The notes below the pieces were generated by a model. It did no database searches, was not told the origin of the DNA, and saw only the letters and a program-made list of their open reading frames with translations. A stretch of 64,000 bases of DNA, from contig NZ_BMXU01000002.1 in NCBI RefSeq assembly GCF_014651915.1, positions 315,507 to 379,506 of the forward strand, in the 5' to 3' direction. Every line of letters begins with the position of its first letter. Position 1 is the first letter of the stretch. Positions 41,343 through 50,444 of the stretch are shown piece after piece. Made by a program: the position numbers and the translations under genes. Source of the stretch: Parvularcula lutaonensis (GTDB lineage: Bacteria; Pseudomonadota; Alphaproteobacteria; Caulobacterales; Parvularculaceae).

Positions 41343-43958
41343 ATGCGCATCAATGCCATACGCCTGCGGAACGTGCGTCGTTTCGGACCCGAAGGGATTG
41401 CCCTCGAGGATCTCGCGCCGGGCCTCAACGTCCTGACCGCGCCAAACGAATTCGGCAAGAGCACGCTCCTCGATGCCCTGCGCTTCGCGTTTTTCGTCAA
41501 GGACAGCTCACGAGAGCAGAAAACGGCGGGGAGCCTGCGCTCCCATGGAGCGACGGATGATCCATTCGTTGAGGTTGCCTTTGAGGCGGGAGGCGAGCGA
41601 TACCGCCTCGCCAAGCGCTTTGCCGAGGGCCGGAAGGGCTCGATGACACGGCTCGAGCTTCTCTCGGGCGGGGCCTCGTTGCTTGGCGACGACGCCGATG
41701 ACCGGCTCAAGGCGCTTCTTGGGGCGGACAAAATGCAGGCGGGTCCGACCGGCCTTCTGTGGGTCGGGCAGGGCGACAGCCTTCGGAGCATTGTCACCCA
41801 GGACAAGACCAGCGCGACGCGCGAGCAGGCCGAGACCATGGCGAGCCTTCTGGCCGGGGAAGTGTCCGCGATCAGCGGCTCCGACGATGCCAGGAAGGTG
41901 GCTGCAGCGGCAACCGAAGCGCTGAAGGCGTTGGAGACCCCGAAGAACCGCAAGGCGACGGGCAAGCTGGCCGAAGCCGAGGCCATTGTTGGGGCGCTAA
42001 GGCAGCGCCTCCAGGCGGCGCAGGCACGGGTCGATCGATCGGCAAAGCTCCGGGACGAGCTCGCGGCGAAGCGCGCCGAACTCGCGTCGCTTGACGATCC
42101 GGAGGACGCCGCCCGGCGCCGGGCAGAGCTGGCCGAGGCGGAGAAAAGGGCCGCCGATGGCGAGCGGTTGCGCTCCGAGCGTGGTCATACCGAGGAACTC
42201 ATCGAGCGGGATCGCCTTGAGCAACAGCGCGCGGAGGAGCGGCGGCAGGAACTGGCAGATAAGGTCAAGCGACTGAGCGAGCTGAGAAAAACAGCCGGTA
42301 TGGCCGCGCATGCGCTGGACGGACTGGAACAGGATCGCGGTATGGCCAAGAAAGACCGCGAGGCCGCACGGCGAAAGCGCGCCGCGGCGCAGGAGCAGTC
42401 GGCCGTGATCCGTGAAAAGCTCGATCGCTGGCAGCGGATCGACAATGCGAGGCGGGCACGAAGCGAACGCAAGCAATTGCTGGATAATCTCGACGCAGCG
42501 CAGCAGGCGGCTAAATCCCTAGTGGAGATCGAGCAGGTCGCTTCCCAGCCGCCGATCGACCTCAACAGGCTCCGCGAGGCCGAACAAGCGGTTGACCGGG
42601 CCGAGGCGAGGCTGAGCGCAGCTTCGCCGGAACTGACCGTTGAGAGCGGCGGCCCGGTCTCGGTCGATGGTGTGGAGGTTGGTGCAGGGCAAGGCGCCCG
42701 TATTTCGGGGGAGGGACGGATCAGTGTGGCCGGCACGGTGATGACCCTCGCTTTGCCCGGCCGCGAGGCTCTCCGCGAGGAGGTGCAGACTGCAAAGGCG
42801 AATAGGGACCGTTTGTTTTCCGAAATGAACGTCACGAGCCTTTCGGAGGCGCAGGACCGGGAAGACGCCCGGATCCGTGCCGGGGCGATGCGTGACGCGG
42901 CGCGCCGGGAGCTTCGTCGCCTGGCGCCCGATGGCATCGATGCACTGCGGGTGCGGATCGGCACGCTTGAGGAGGGCGCGTCGGAGGGTGCCGCGCCTGA
43001 CGAGGGTCGCCCTGAGCTTGAACAGGCCCTTCTGAAGGCGGCGGAGGCAGAACGGGCGGCTGCAGAAGAGGAAAGGAGGCTCTCCGAAATTCTCGACCAG
43101 CTGGCTGACAAGCGCACCCAAGCTGCCTTGGAACTCGAAGTGATGCGTCGCGAAGCAGCGGCGCTCGACGCTGATCTTGGCGACGAAGCCGAGCAGGAGG
43201 CCTCGAGAAAGAAGCTCGACGAGGAGATCGCAGCTGTGGAGAGCCGGATCGGCGCTCGCCGCCTGCAGATTGAGGCGATCGAAAAAGCGCTCCGGGACGT
43301 CAAACGCGCCGAGAAGGACGTCGAACGCCTGCGCGGTGTGGAAGCGAACGAACGGCGCCGGAGCGAGAGTCTCGGTAAGGACATTGTCCGGATCGAAACT
43401 GAGCTGAAGGGTCTCTACGCCGACGGGGTCGAGGCCGAGCTTGCAGAGCTCGCCGACGAACTGGCCATCGCAGAACAGCGGCTGGCCAAACTTCAGGAGC
43501 GCCGCGGTGCGCTCCGCCTGATCGTCGACCTCATCGCAGAGGAGGAAGAAACCCGTCGCGAGACGATCGTCGCGCCGGTGATGAAGGCACTCGACCCGAT
43601 GCTCGAACGGGTATTCGGTGACGCCCGGCTTCGTTTCGATAGCGAATGGAACCCGGAAAAACTTGAGCGGCCGGGGCAGCCCGAGGATGTCCGCAGTCTT
43701 TCGGCGGGAACGCGAGAGCAGATCGCGATCCTCACAAGGCTGGCCTTCGCAAGGCTGATGGCCGAACGCGGCAACCCCATGCCCGTCATCCTCGATGACG
43801 CACTCGGCTACGCAGACGACAGCCGGGCGCGAAAGCTCTTCGGCGTTTTGCACGAGGTGGCCGAGGAGACCCAGATCATCGTGCTGACCTGCCATGACCG
43901 GCTGTTCCGCGACCTTGGCGGACAGGGCCTGGAACCAACGCCCTTTCCCGAAACCTGA
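41343..43958 (+). CDS. SMC/Rad50-like ATPase (YhaN type), partner of the nuclease
   Basis: The 871-aa protein has an N-terminal ABC ATPase half with Walker A around NEFGKST (about 35-41). Long coiled coils at about 190-430 and 530-740 flank a small beta domain near 445-480 (GGPVSVDGVEVGAGQGARI). The C-terminal half has the signature LSAGTREQIA and Walker B VILDDALGYAD. No CxxC zinc hook is present; the only Cys I see is near the end. This resembles YhaN-type ATPases rather than Rad50/SbcC. A perfect 7-bp hairpin overlaps the stop (43958-43975). Confidence 0.87.
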   Translation: MRINAIRLRNVRRFGPEGIALEDLAPGLNVLTAPNEFGKSTLLDALRFAFFVKDSSREQKTAGSLRSHGATDDPFVEVAFEAGGERYRLAKRFAEGRKGSMTRLELLSGGASLLGDDADDRLKALLGADKMQAGPTGLLWVGQGDSLRSIVTQDKTSATREQAETMASLLAGEVSAISGSDDARKVAAAATEALKALETPKNRKATGKLAEAEAIVGALRQRLQAAQARVDRSAKLRDELAAKRAELASLDDPEDAARRRAELAEAEKRAADGERLRSERGHTEELIERDRLEQQRAEERRQELADKVKRLSELRKTAGMAAHALDGLEQDRGMAKKDREAARRKRAAAQEQSAVIREKLDRWQRIDNARRARSERKQLLDNLDAAQQAAKSLVEIEQVASQPPIDLNRLREAEQAVDRAEARLSAASPELTVESGGPVSVDGVEVGAGQGARISGEGRISVAGTVMTLALPGREALREEVQTAKANRDRLFSEMNVTSLSEAQDREDARIRAGAMRDAARRELRRLAPDGIDALRVRIGTLEEGASEGAAPDEGRPELEQALLKAAEAERAAAEEERRLSEILDQLADKRTQAALELEVMRREAAALDADLGDEAEQEASRKKLDEEIAAVESRIGARRLQIEAIEKALRDVKRAEKDVERLRGVEANERRRSESLGKDIVRIETELKGLYADGVEAELAELADELAIAEQRLAKLQERRGALRLIVDLIAEEEETRRETIVAPVMKALDPMLERVFGDARLRFDSEWNPEKLERPGQPEDVRSLSAGTREQIAILTRLAFARLMAERGNPMPVILDDALGYADDSRARKLFGVLHEVAEETQIIVLTCHDRLFRDLGGQGLEPTPFPET

Positions 43959-44031
43959 ATCGCGCGTCCGCGATTGCCGAGATGCCTCTTTGTGTTAAGG
44001 TATCAGTAAGGGTTAGTGGGATCTTCCGGAC

Positions 44032-44874
44032 ATGACTTACGGTGACGGCAAGCGTGCATATGCCGACAGGGACTACGGTCCCGTCAATGTCATTGGCTTC
44101 GGCCTGGCTTCAGCGCTCGGTATTGCGGCTGCGGTCATCGTCGATCTCGTCCAGCAGCGCGAGGCTTCAGCCCTCTATGTTATCAACCGCTGGGTCATCG
44201 AAGTAACGAGCATGCTCGGCATATCCTCTGTTCCGCTCTATGGCGTGATGCTGTTGCTCATGGCGATTGGCGCGATATCCGTCGTTTTCACCCAGCCGAC
44301 GACCCTTCGCGGCGCTTTCGCACAGGGCTTTGGTGCGCTCGCTGTTCTCGTGACAGTTGCCCCGGCTGACCTCGGTGCTCCTCTCGAGGCGCCTGCCGAG
44401 GAAACCAGGTCACCGGAGATGATGAACTTCGACGAGGCTTTCGCGGAGCCTGCACGGATCGGCGGGGCGCAGCTCGTGCCTGTCGCGGTGCAGCGCCAGG
44501 GCCAATACTACCAGCTCCGGATCAAGATCGACTTCCCGAACGGGCTGAAACAGGACATCGACGAGATGATCCGCCGCAACCGCCTTGTGGGCAAGCTCTG
44601 GAACCCCGAAACGGGCAAGCGCTACAACATCTTCCGCACGTCCGGCGCCGAGATCGACTATGATGAGAGCGATGGCACGCTGCGCATCATCACCAAGGTT
44701 GCCGCGGCGGATGAGGAAGCTGAGCTGTGGATCCTGATCGAGGCCGAGGGCTACCGGATCACCGAGGAGCGTTTCGTCGCGAAGGTCGGACCAAATCCGA
44801 TCTGGACCGTCGACATGCAGCCTTCGACCACGCCACTGCTCGTCCAGCGACTGCGGCATTCCTACCGGTTCTGA
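44032..44874 (+). CDS. Membrane protein of unknown function
   Basis: The 280-aa protein has three hydrophobic segments in the N-terminal 115 residues (about 20-42, 65-85, 95-112). A long polar region follows (after about 130) that should lie on one side of the membrane and looks like a beta-rich domain, with YYQLRIKIDFPNG and ILIEAEGYRITEERF. pYEATS-type domains look superficially similar, but I cannot assign it. A free-standing gene between the SMC-like ATPase and an oxidoreductase. Confidence 0.7.
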   Translation: MTYGDGKRAYADRDYGPVNVIGFGLASALGIAAAVIVDLVQQREASALYVINRWVIEVTSMLGISSVPLYGVMLLLMAIGAISVVFTQPTTLRGAFAQGFGALAVLVTVAPADLGAPLEAPAEETRSPEMMNFDEAFAEPARIGGAQLVPVAVQRQGQYYQLRIKIDFPNGLKQDIDEMIRRNRLVGKLWNPETGKRYNIFRTSGAEIDYDESDGTLRIITKVAAADEEAELWILIEAEGYRITEERFVAKVGPNPIWTVDMQPSTTPLLVQRLRHSYRF

Positions 44875-44927
44875 CCGGCTTTCTTTGAGCGGGAAGCGGT
44901 ATAGGTCCCTTGGTGAAAGGGGACCTT

Positions 44928-45899
44928 ATGGCCGTGCCTTCCATCTTCATCATCGGTGCGGGTATCGCAGGCCTCGCCTGCGCCCGTGAGCTGCATCGTG
45001 CGGGACTCGATGTCAGGCTGGGCGACAAGGGGCGCGGTCCGGGCGGCAGGTGCTCGACGCGCAGGAGCTCCATGGGTCGTTTCGATCACGGAGCGGCTTT
45101 TTTCACAGCCCGCGACCAGCGGTTCAGGGCGCAGGTCGAGCGATGGATGGGCGAAGGTATCGCGGCGCAGTGGGAGGGGCGGTTTTTGAAAGCCGGAACC
45201 TTGCAGCACGATGCCGAGTGGTTCGTCGGCGTGCCGGGGATGAGCGCGATGGTCAAGCATGAGGCGACCGCCCTCGGCGCCGAGTTCGGTCTTGAACTCG
45301 GGCAGCCGGTCCAGGGGCGTGATGGGCGGTTCGATCTTGTGACCCGCTCGGGTCATCAGGTGGCCGATGCGGATTTCGTCGTTATCGCCGCTCCTGCGCC
45401 ACAGGCTGCGATGCTCCTTCCCGAGACTTCGCCTCTCAAGATCGCCGCGGACAAGGCGAGGATGGCGCCCTGCTGGACCCTGATGGTGGGTTTCGGAGAG
45501 GATGCGGATCCGGGCTTCGATGCGTCGATGCCGGAGGACCCGGTAATTGACGCGATCTTCCGCCAGGCGAGCAAGCCTGGGAGGGAGCCGGGCGGGCGGC
45601 TCGTGGTCCACGCCACAGAGGCATGGTCCGAAGCGCATCTCGAAGACGACCCCGACGATGTCAGTGACGCACTGATGTCCGCCCTGCGCGAGCAGGTGCC
45701 GGGCCTTCCGAAAGCCGAGGGGACAATGGTGCACCGCTGGCGCTACGCACGCGTGACCGAAGCGGCGCCCGGTGACTATGGCCTCGACCTTGATGCGGGA
45801 TTGGCCACCTGTGGCGACTGGCATATCGCGCCGCGGGTGGAGAGCGCGTGGGTCAGTGGCCACACGCTTGGGAAGAGGCTGGCAGAAGAGCTCGGCTAG
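44928..45899 (+). CDS. Renalase-like FAD-dependent oxidoreductase
   Basis: The 323-aa protein has an N-terminal dinucleotide-binding GAGIAGLACARELHRAG (about 9-25). The RCSTRR and FDHGAAFFTARD stretches follow, typical of the renalase-like family. Bacterial renalases oxidise isomeric forms of NAD(P)H. The ATG at 44928 is chosen for AAGGGG upstream. Convergent with the photolyase-like gene, sharing CTAG at 45896-45899. Confidence 0.85.
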   Translation: MAVPSIFIIGAGIAGLACARELHRAGLDVRLGDKGRGPGGRCSTRRSSMGRFDHGAAFFTARDQRFRAQVERWMGEGIAAQWEGRFLKAGTLQHDAEWFVGVPGMSAMVKHEATALGAEFGLELGQPVQGRDGRFDLVTRSGHQVADADFVVIAAPAPQAAMLLPETSPLKIAADKARMAPCWTLMVGFGEDADPGFDASMPEDPVIDAIFRQASKPGREPGGRLVVHATEAWSEAHLEDDPDDVSDALMSALREQVPGLPKAEGTMVHRWRYARVTEAAPGDYGLDLDAGLATCGDWHIAPRVESAWVSGHTLGKRLAEELG

Positions 45900-47122
45900 C
45901 GCCAGGCACTCATCAGCATAGGAATCTTTTCTTTCAGCTTGAAAAAGCCTTTCGAGCAGTGAGGCCAAGCGTCGCTGTCATATGGGCGGAGCATGGCCCG
46001 CACACTCAGGCCGGCGTCTTCCCATTGCGCACGAGCAGCGTCGAGGCGGTCCTTGACGGGCCCGACCGGTGCATACGGATAGATGATCTGCGTCGCGCCG
46101 ATGTCCTTGGCATGATCGAGAGCGGAAGAGGGGCTTGCGAGCTTCACCGCGTCAACCGGCAGGTTGTCGTCAGCGCGGTTAAGGGCGTCCTCGACTGCGC
46201 CAATGCTGAACTGCTTCACCTTCTCACTGGCGCCGAGGGGCGAGCGGTCGTCGGTGACGGTAATCCCTGCCACCCCCGCAAGATCCAGCCCGTCGAGAGG
46301 CAGGCTTTCGAAATCGAGATCATCCTCATGAAGCAGAAGGAGCGTCCTCATCCCCTTCGCCGGCGTTTCGTGGACGGGGAGCGAGCCGGGCTCGCCGTTC
46401 CAGTCATCTTCCAGCGGCGCCGGGTCTTCAGCAAGCTGACCTTCGGGATTGAAGCGGCCATCGGTGAACTTGCGGATGTTCGAGGCGGTGGCGACATAGT
46501 TCTTGCCGGGAGTATGGAGCCCCGCGACCCACCGCCAGGAGAGGGTGTTCGATGCGGCATCGCCGTCGAGAAGGTGGCGGTAGAAGAAATCCGCACCAAG
46601 CATCCACGGCAGGCGGAGCGTGAAAATCCAGATCGATGCAAACCACATGCGCGCATGGTTGTGCAGATACCCTGACGATGTCAGCTCCTGAGCCCAGGCA
46701 TTCATGCACTCGATATCCGTTGCTCCAGCGACGGCCTGGTCATAGGCCTTCTTCTGGCCGCCGGAGAGGCCTTCGAGCTGGCTCTTCACGGCGGATTTGT
46801 ACCGGGTCCAGACTGACGGACGGTGTTCAAGCCAGCCTTTGAAGTAGGTCCGCCAGTAGACTTCCTGGATGAACTTCTCGGCTTCCCTGTCGGAATGCTT
46901 CTCGAGCGCCGCGGCGATCGTTTCCTTTTCGAGGAGGAGGCGATGGCTGTGATAGGGCGAGAGGCAGGAAACGTTGAACCGCTTCTCCGGTCCGTAGTCG
47001 AAGTTCCGTTCTTCCGCATAGACCTCACCCATCTGGGGCTGGAAGGCCTCGACCCGCGCGAGGGCGTTCTCGCGCGTGGCGGGGAAGAAGTCCGGTGCGT
47101 TCAGCAGTGGATCCTGGGACAT
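45896..47122 (-). CDS. Photolyase/cryptochrome-family protein, apparently domain-swapped
   Basis: The 408-aa protein begins directly with the FAD-binding domain of photolyases/cryptochromes. It carries SCLSPYHSHRLL, the substrate/FAD segment EVYWRTYFKGW, and the conserved MWFASIWIFTLRLPW and TLSWRWVAGLHTPGKNYVA stretches (together about 10-230). The usual N-terminal antenna domain is absent there. Instead, residues about 250-400 look like the alpha/beta antenna domain: a MRTLLLLHEDDL start, then ASALDHAKDIGATQIIYPYAP-like repeats and a KGFFKLKEKIP end. Order FAD domain then alpha/beta domain would be a circular permutation. DNA repair versus light sensing cannot be decided from sequence. Confidence 0.83.
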   Translation of the reverse strand: MSQDPLLNAPDFFPATRENALARVEAFQPQMGEVYAEERNFDYGPEKRFNVSCLSPYHSHRLLLEKETIAAALEKHSDREAEKFIQEVYWRTYFKGWLEHRPSVWTRYKSAVKSQLEGLSGGQKKAYDQAVAGATDIECMNAWAQELTSSGYLHNHARMWFASIWIFTLRLPWMLGADFFYRHLLDGDAASNTLSWRWVAGLHTPGKNYVATASNIRKFTDGRFNPEGQLAEDPAPLEDDWNGEPGSLPVHETPAKGMRTLLLLHEDDLDFESLPLDGLDLAGVAGITVTDDRSPLGASEKVKQFSIGAVEDALNRADDNLPVDAVKLASPSSALDHAKDIGATQIIYPYAPVGPVKDRLDAARAQWEDAGLSVRAMLRPYDSDAWPHCSKGFFKLKEKIPMLMSAWR

Positions 47123-47128
47123 GGGCCC

Positions 47129-48760
47129 TCAGAGACTCGTTTTAATGGCCTCATTAACCACGGGGTCGCTTTCGATTCCGTTACGGAAGGTCGGCACGAG
47201 CCGCGGAGGAAGGACCTGTTCCATCGCGTGACCCGCCGCGAGGACGTCGGCGTCATCCCATTTCGTGCCCATGATCGAGAAGCCGAGCGGCAGGCCTTTG
47301 ACGTTGCCCATCGGGATCGTCAGGTGCGGGTAACCGGCGATCGCGGCAGTCCAGCCAGCGCCTGCACTGTTGGCGATGACATCGCCCCGGACGAGATCGA
47401 TCTTGAAGGCCGGTCCGAAGCTCGGGGCAACAAGCAGGTCGACTCCATGCTCGGCCAGCATCCTGTCGATGCCGTCTTCTCGTGTGCCCTTCTGGATAGC
47501 GGCAACGGCATCGAGATACCCTTGGTCATCAAGGCCGGGCATGGCGTCGCTGTCGATGAGAATGTCCTGGCCGAACAGGGCCATCTCGCGCTTGTTCGCT
47601 TCATTGAAGGCGATGAGGTCGGTGAGCGTCCGGGTCTCGACCTCGGGTGCAGCGTCGGCGAGGTACTCGTTGAGCGAGGCCTTGAACTCTGCCTTGAGGA
47701 CGGTGAACGCATCGCCCCCATTCACCTCGCCCGGAAAGGCGTCGATATCGACGAGGATCGCCCCGGCATCCTCGGCGCGGCGGAGGGCTTCTTCGAAGAC
47801 GGCCTGCTCGCGGGGGTCATCGGACTGCGCCCAGCGAAGAACGCCGAGGCGGAGACCTTCGAGCGAAGCGCCCTCCAGCGCGGCGACGTAATCGGTCCTG
47901 CGCGCGTCGGCCTCTTCAGTGGCACGGTCGTTGTCATCGCTACCTGCGAGGGCGGTGAGGATCATGGCCGCGTCGCGAACGCTGGTAGCCATCGGGCCGA
48001 TCGTGTCCTGGCTCGGCGAGATCGGGACGACGCGGTAGCGACTCACAAGGCCCACCGTGGGCTTGAAGCCGACAATCCCATTCGAGGCCGAGGGGCAAAT
48101 GACGGAGCCGTTCGTTTCGGTCCCGAGAGCACCCCAGGCAAGGCCTGCCGCGACCGCGGCGCCCGAGCCTGACGAGCTGCCACAGGTGTTGCGGGTGAGG
48201 TCGTGGGGATTGCGGCTGAGGCCACCAACGGCGGACCAGCCCGAGACCGATTGCGACGACCTGAAATTCGCCCATTCGGAAAGGTTCGTCTTGCCCAGGA
48301 TGATGGCGTCGGCCTCGCGCAGCCGGGCGATTGCCGGGGCGTCACGCCGGGTCATGTTGCTCTTCAGCGCCATCGAGCCGGCCGTTGTCGGCATCTCTGT
48401 CGTCTCGATGTTGTCCTTCACGAGGATCGGGAGCCCGTAGAGAAGGCCGGGTTCCTCGCCTTTGGCGGCAGCCTGCTGGAGCGCCTGCGCCTGGGACACG
48501 GCCTCGGGGTTGACGGCGATGACGGCCTGGATCTTCGGTCCGCTGTCGTCGAGAAGTTCGATCCGGCGCAGATAGGTGCCCACGACCTGCACCGGCTGGG
48601 CGTCGCCGTCCTTGAGGGCCTGGGGTAGGGATCGTGCGTTGGGCGCGGGCGCAATTTCGGGCCTTGTGGTCTGGGGCGCCTGGGAGGTTGCCTCCGCAGG
48701 CCCGTCGTCACATGCCGCCAGCAGCGCAATCGTCGCAGCGCCGATCAGAAAAGCCCTCAT
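47129..48760 (-). CDS. Amidase-signature lipoprotein
   Basis: Amidase signature family enzyme of 543 aa. An N-terminal lipoprotein signal (LLAAC, Cys16) puts it in the envelope. The catalytic Lys is in LPILVKDN, with cis-Ser and nucleophile Ser in CGSSSGSGAAVAAG and ETNGSVICPSASNGIVGFKPT. The family hydrolyses amides, and here the substrate is unknown. GAGAGGAGACGGG is a strong ribosome-binding site for the ATG at 48760. It is 6 nt from the photolyase-like gene on the same strand. Confidence 0.92.
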   Translation of the reverse strand: MRAFLIGAATIALLAACDDGPAEATSQAPQTTRPEIAPAPNARSLPQALKDGDAQPVQVVGTYLRRIELLDDSGPKIQAVIAVNPEAVSQAQALQQAAAKGEEPGLLYGLPILVKDNIETTEMPTTAGSMALKSNMTRRDAPAIARLREADAIILGKTNLSEWANFRSSQSVSGWSAVGGLSRNPHDLTRNTCGSSSGSGAAVAAGLAWGALGTETNGSVICPSASNGIVGFKPTVGLVSRYRVVPISPSQDTIGPMATSVRDAAMILTALAGSDDNDRATEEADARRTDYVAALEGASLEGLRLGVLRWAQSDDPREQAVFEEALRRAEDAGAILVDIDAFPGEVNGGDAFTVLKAEFKASLNEYLADAAPEVETRTLTDLIAFNEANKREMALFGQDILIDSDAMPGLDDQGYLDAVAAIQKGTREDGIDRMLAEHGVDLLVAPSFGPAFKIDLVRGDVIANSAGAGWTAAIAGYPHLTIPMGNVKGLPLGFSIMGTKWDDADVLAAGHAMEQVLPPRLVPTFRNGIESDPVVNEAIKTSL

Positions 48761-48896
48761 TCCCGTCTCCTCTCACTTGACGGTCCCTTCTGGCCTGCTA
48801 CTGACCCGCTCTTCAAGACGGGAAGCCCGGGAAACCGCCGTTGAGATCGTCTGTCGCATGGGGCGACGGACCGGAGCCGGGCCTAGAGAGTGAAAA

Positions 48897-49514
48897 ATGT
48901 CGAAGCGGATTTCCGCCAAGTACAAAATCGACCGCCGGGTCGGTGAGAACATCTGGGGTCGCCCCAAATCCCCGATCAACCGCCGTGACTACAAGCCCGG
49001 CATGCATGGCCAGCGCCGTGGCGGCAAGCTGTCGGACTTCGGCCAGCAGCTGATGGCGAAGCAGAAGCTCAAGGGCTATTACGGCAACATCTCCGAGAAG
49101 CACTTCGAGCGTCTTTACACCGAAGCCGCGCGTGCCAAGGGCAACACCGCGGAGAACCTGATCGGTCTTCTCGAGTCGCGCCTCGATGCCGTGGTCTACC
49201 GCGCCAAGTTCGTGCCGACCGTGTTCGCCGCCCGCCAGTTCGTGAACCACGGCCATGTCCTGGTGAACGGCCGCCGCACCAACATCCCTTCCTACCGGCT
49301 TCGTCCGGGTGACGTCGTTGAGATCCGCGAGAAGTCCAAGAACATGGCTCTCGTCCTCGAAGCGCTCCAGCTCGCCGAGCGTGACATCCCCGACTACATC
49401 GATGTCGATCCGAAGAAGATGACGGCGACCTATGTCCGCGTCCCGGAATTCTCCGAAGTTCCGTATGCGGCGACGATGGAACCGAACCTCGTGGTCGAAT
49501 ACTACGCTTCGTAA
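48897..49514 (+). CDS. rpsD: 30S ribosomal protein S4
   Basis: Primary 16S rRNA-binding protein of the small subunit, 205 aa. The N-terminal part has no zinc Cys cluster (C- type). The S4 RNA-binding domain (about 95-160) has [13 protein letters not shown] and [13 protein letters not shown]. It stands alone with its own terminator at 49541-49567. Its presence close to a plasmid-type origin is evidence that this replicon is essential. Confidence 0.98.
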   Translation: MSKRISAKYKIDRRVGENIWGRPKSPINRRDYKPGMHGQRRGGKLSDFGQQLMAKQKLKGYYGNISEKHFERLYTEAARAKGNTAENLIGLLESRLDAVVYRAKFVPTVFAARQFVNHGHVLVNGRRTNIPSYRLRPGDVVEIREKSKNMALVLEALQLAERDIPDYIDVDPKKMTATYVRVPEFSEVPYAATMEPNLVVEYYAS

Positions 49515-49540
49515 GTTCGAAGCCAAAACAATCTCGAGAA

Positions 49541-49567
49541 AGCCCGGCCCTTGCGCCGGGCTTTTTT
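49541..49567 (+). terminator. Rho-independent terminator after rpsD
   Basis: 8-bp inverted repeat (49541-49548 with 49555-49562), 6-nt loop, followed by TTTTTT. Confidence 0.93.
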
Positions 49568-49697
49568 CTTGGCCGACGCGGCTTGATGTGTCGAGATGCC
49601 AAGATACTGAATCACAACTGCCATTGAGATTCTGTTCAGGTTGCGCCTGAACTGCGGTCGCGACAACCTCATTTGGCCAACAAAGAGGAGGCGACTG

Positions 49698-49895
49698 ATG
49701 TTGATGATGAAGAAGCGCGCGGCCAAGGTTGTGCTGGCCGGGGTCGCGGCCAGCATGCTCGGTGGTTTCGCGGCCCTCGGGATCGCGGCAGCTACCGGCA
49801 CCGAGGACGATCCGTGTCCCTGCCCCTGGTGGTTCCGGCTCCCATGGAATCCGTCGGTCTGCATGATCGAGCAGCCCTGCGATCTCGAACCTTGA
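49698..49895 (+). CDS. Small secreted Cys-rich peptide
   Basis: The 65-aa ORF starts MLMMKKRAAKV, has a hydrophobic signal region (about 10-31, ending AAATG), and a mature part of about 33 residues with four Cys, in the order DDPCPCPWW...SVCMIEQPCDLEP. AAAGAGGAGG before the ATG is a very good ribosome-binding site. The four Cys could make two disulphides. I know no family. It could be an exported stress or signalling peptide, or a bacteriocin-like molecule; no processing genes lie next to it. A hairpin at 49903-49935 follows the stop. Confidence 0.62.
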   Translation: MLMMKKRAAKVVLAGVAASMLGGFAALGIAAATGTEDDPCPCPWWFRLPWNPSVCMIEQPCDLEP

Positions 49896-50075
49896 TCGAA
49901 GCGCTCCGGGGCCGGCCTCGGTCTTGCTCCGGAGCCTGACTGAGATCGTGGAGGTTGGCCGATCCTTAAGACCCGGTCGTGAAGCTGGCCAGCGCTGTTG
50001 ATTCCGCGCGCAATAATCGCTGCCCAAGCGGTTACCTGCCTGGGCGCACGGAATGCGAAGATGCCCGAAGCCGGA

Positions 50076-50408
50076 TCAGGCGGCTTCGAGGACGCCTTTT
50101 TCCTGCAGATACGGACGCAGCTCGCCCTTTTCGAACATTTCACGGACGATGTCGCAGCCGCCGACGAACTCGCCTTTGACATAAAGCTGCGGAATCGTCG
50201 GCCAGTCGGAATAGGTCTTGATGCCCTGCCTGATATCCTCGTCAGCGAGGACGTTCATGGACCCGTACTGAACCCCAAGATAATCAAGGATTTGTACAAC
50301 CGCAGCTGAGAAACCGCACTGCGGAAACTGGGGCGAGCCCTTCATGAAGAGCATCACGTCATTGGCTTCGATTTCGGACTTGATGGTCTGGTGCGCGGCG
50401 TCGGTCAT
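50076..50408 (-). CDS. grxD: Monothiol glutaredoxin (Grx4 type)
   Basis: Fe-S cluster carrier of 110 aa with active site CGFS (31-34), preceded by the MKGSPQFPQ loop, and the [19 protein letters not shown] segment that binds glutathione. Monothiol CGFS glutaredoxins assemble and deliver [2Fe-2S] clusters together with BolA proteins. It is divergent from miaA with a 36-bp gap between start codons. Confidence 0.97.
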   Translation of the reverse strand: MTDAAHQTIKSEIEANDVMLFMKGSPQFPQCGFSAAVVQILDYLGVQYGSMNVLADEDIRQGIKTYSDWPTIPQLYVKGEFVGGCDIVREMFEKGELRPYLQEKGVLEAA

Positions 50409-50444
50409 AGAAAACTCCGTTTCGCGTCAGCTAGAGATCAGAGC

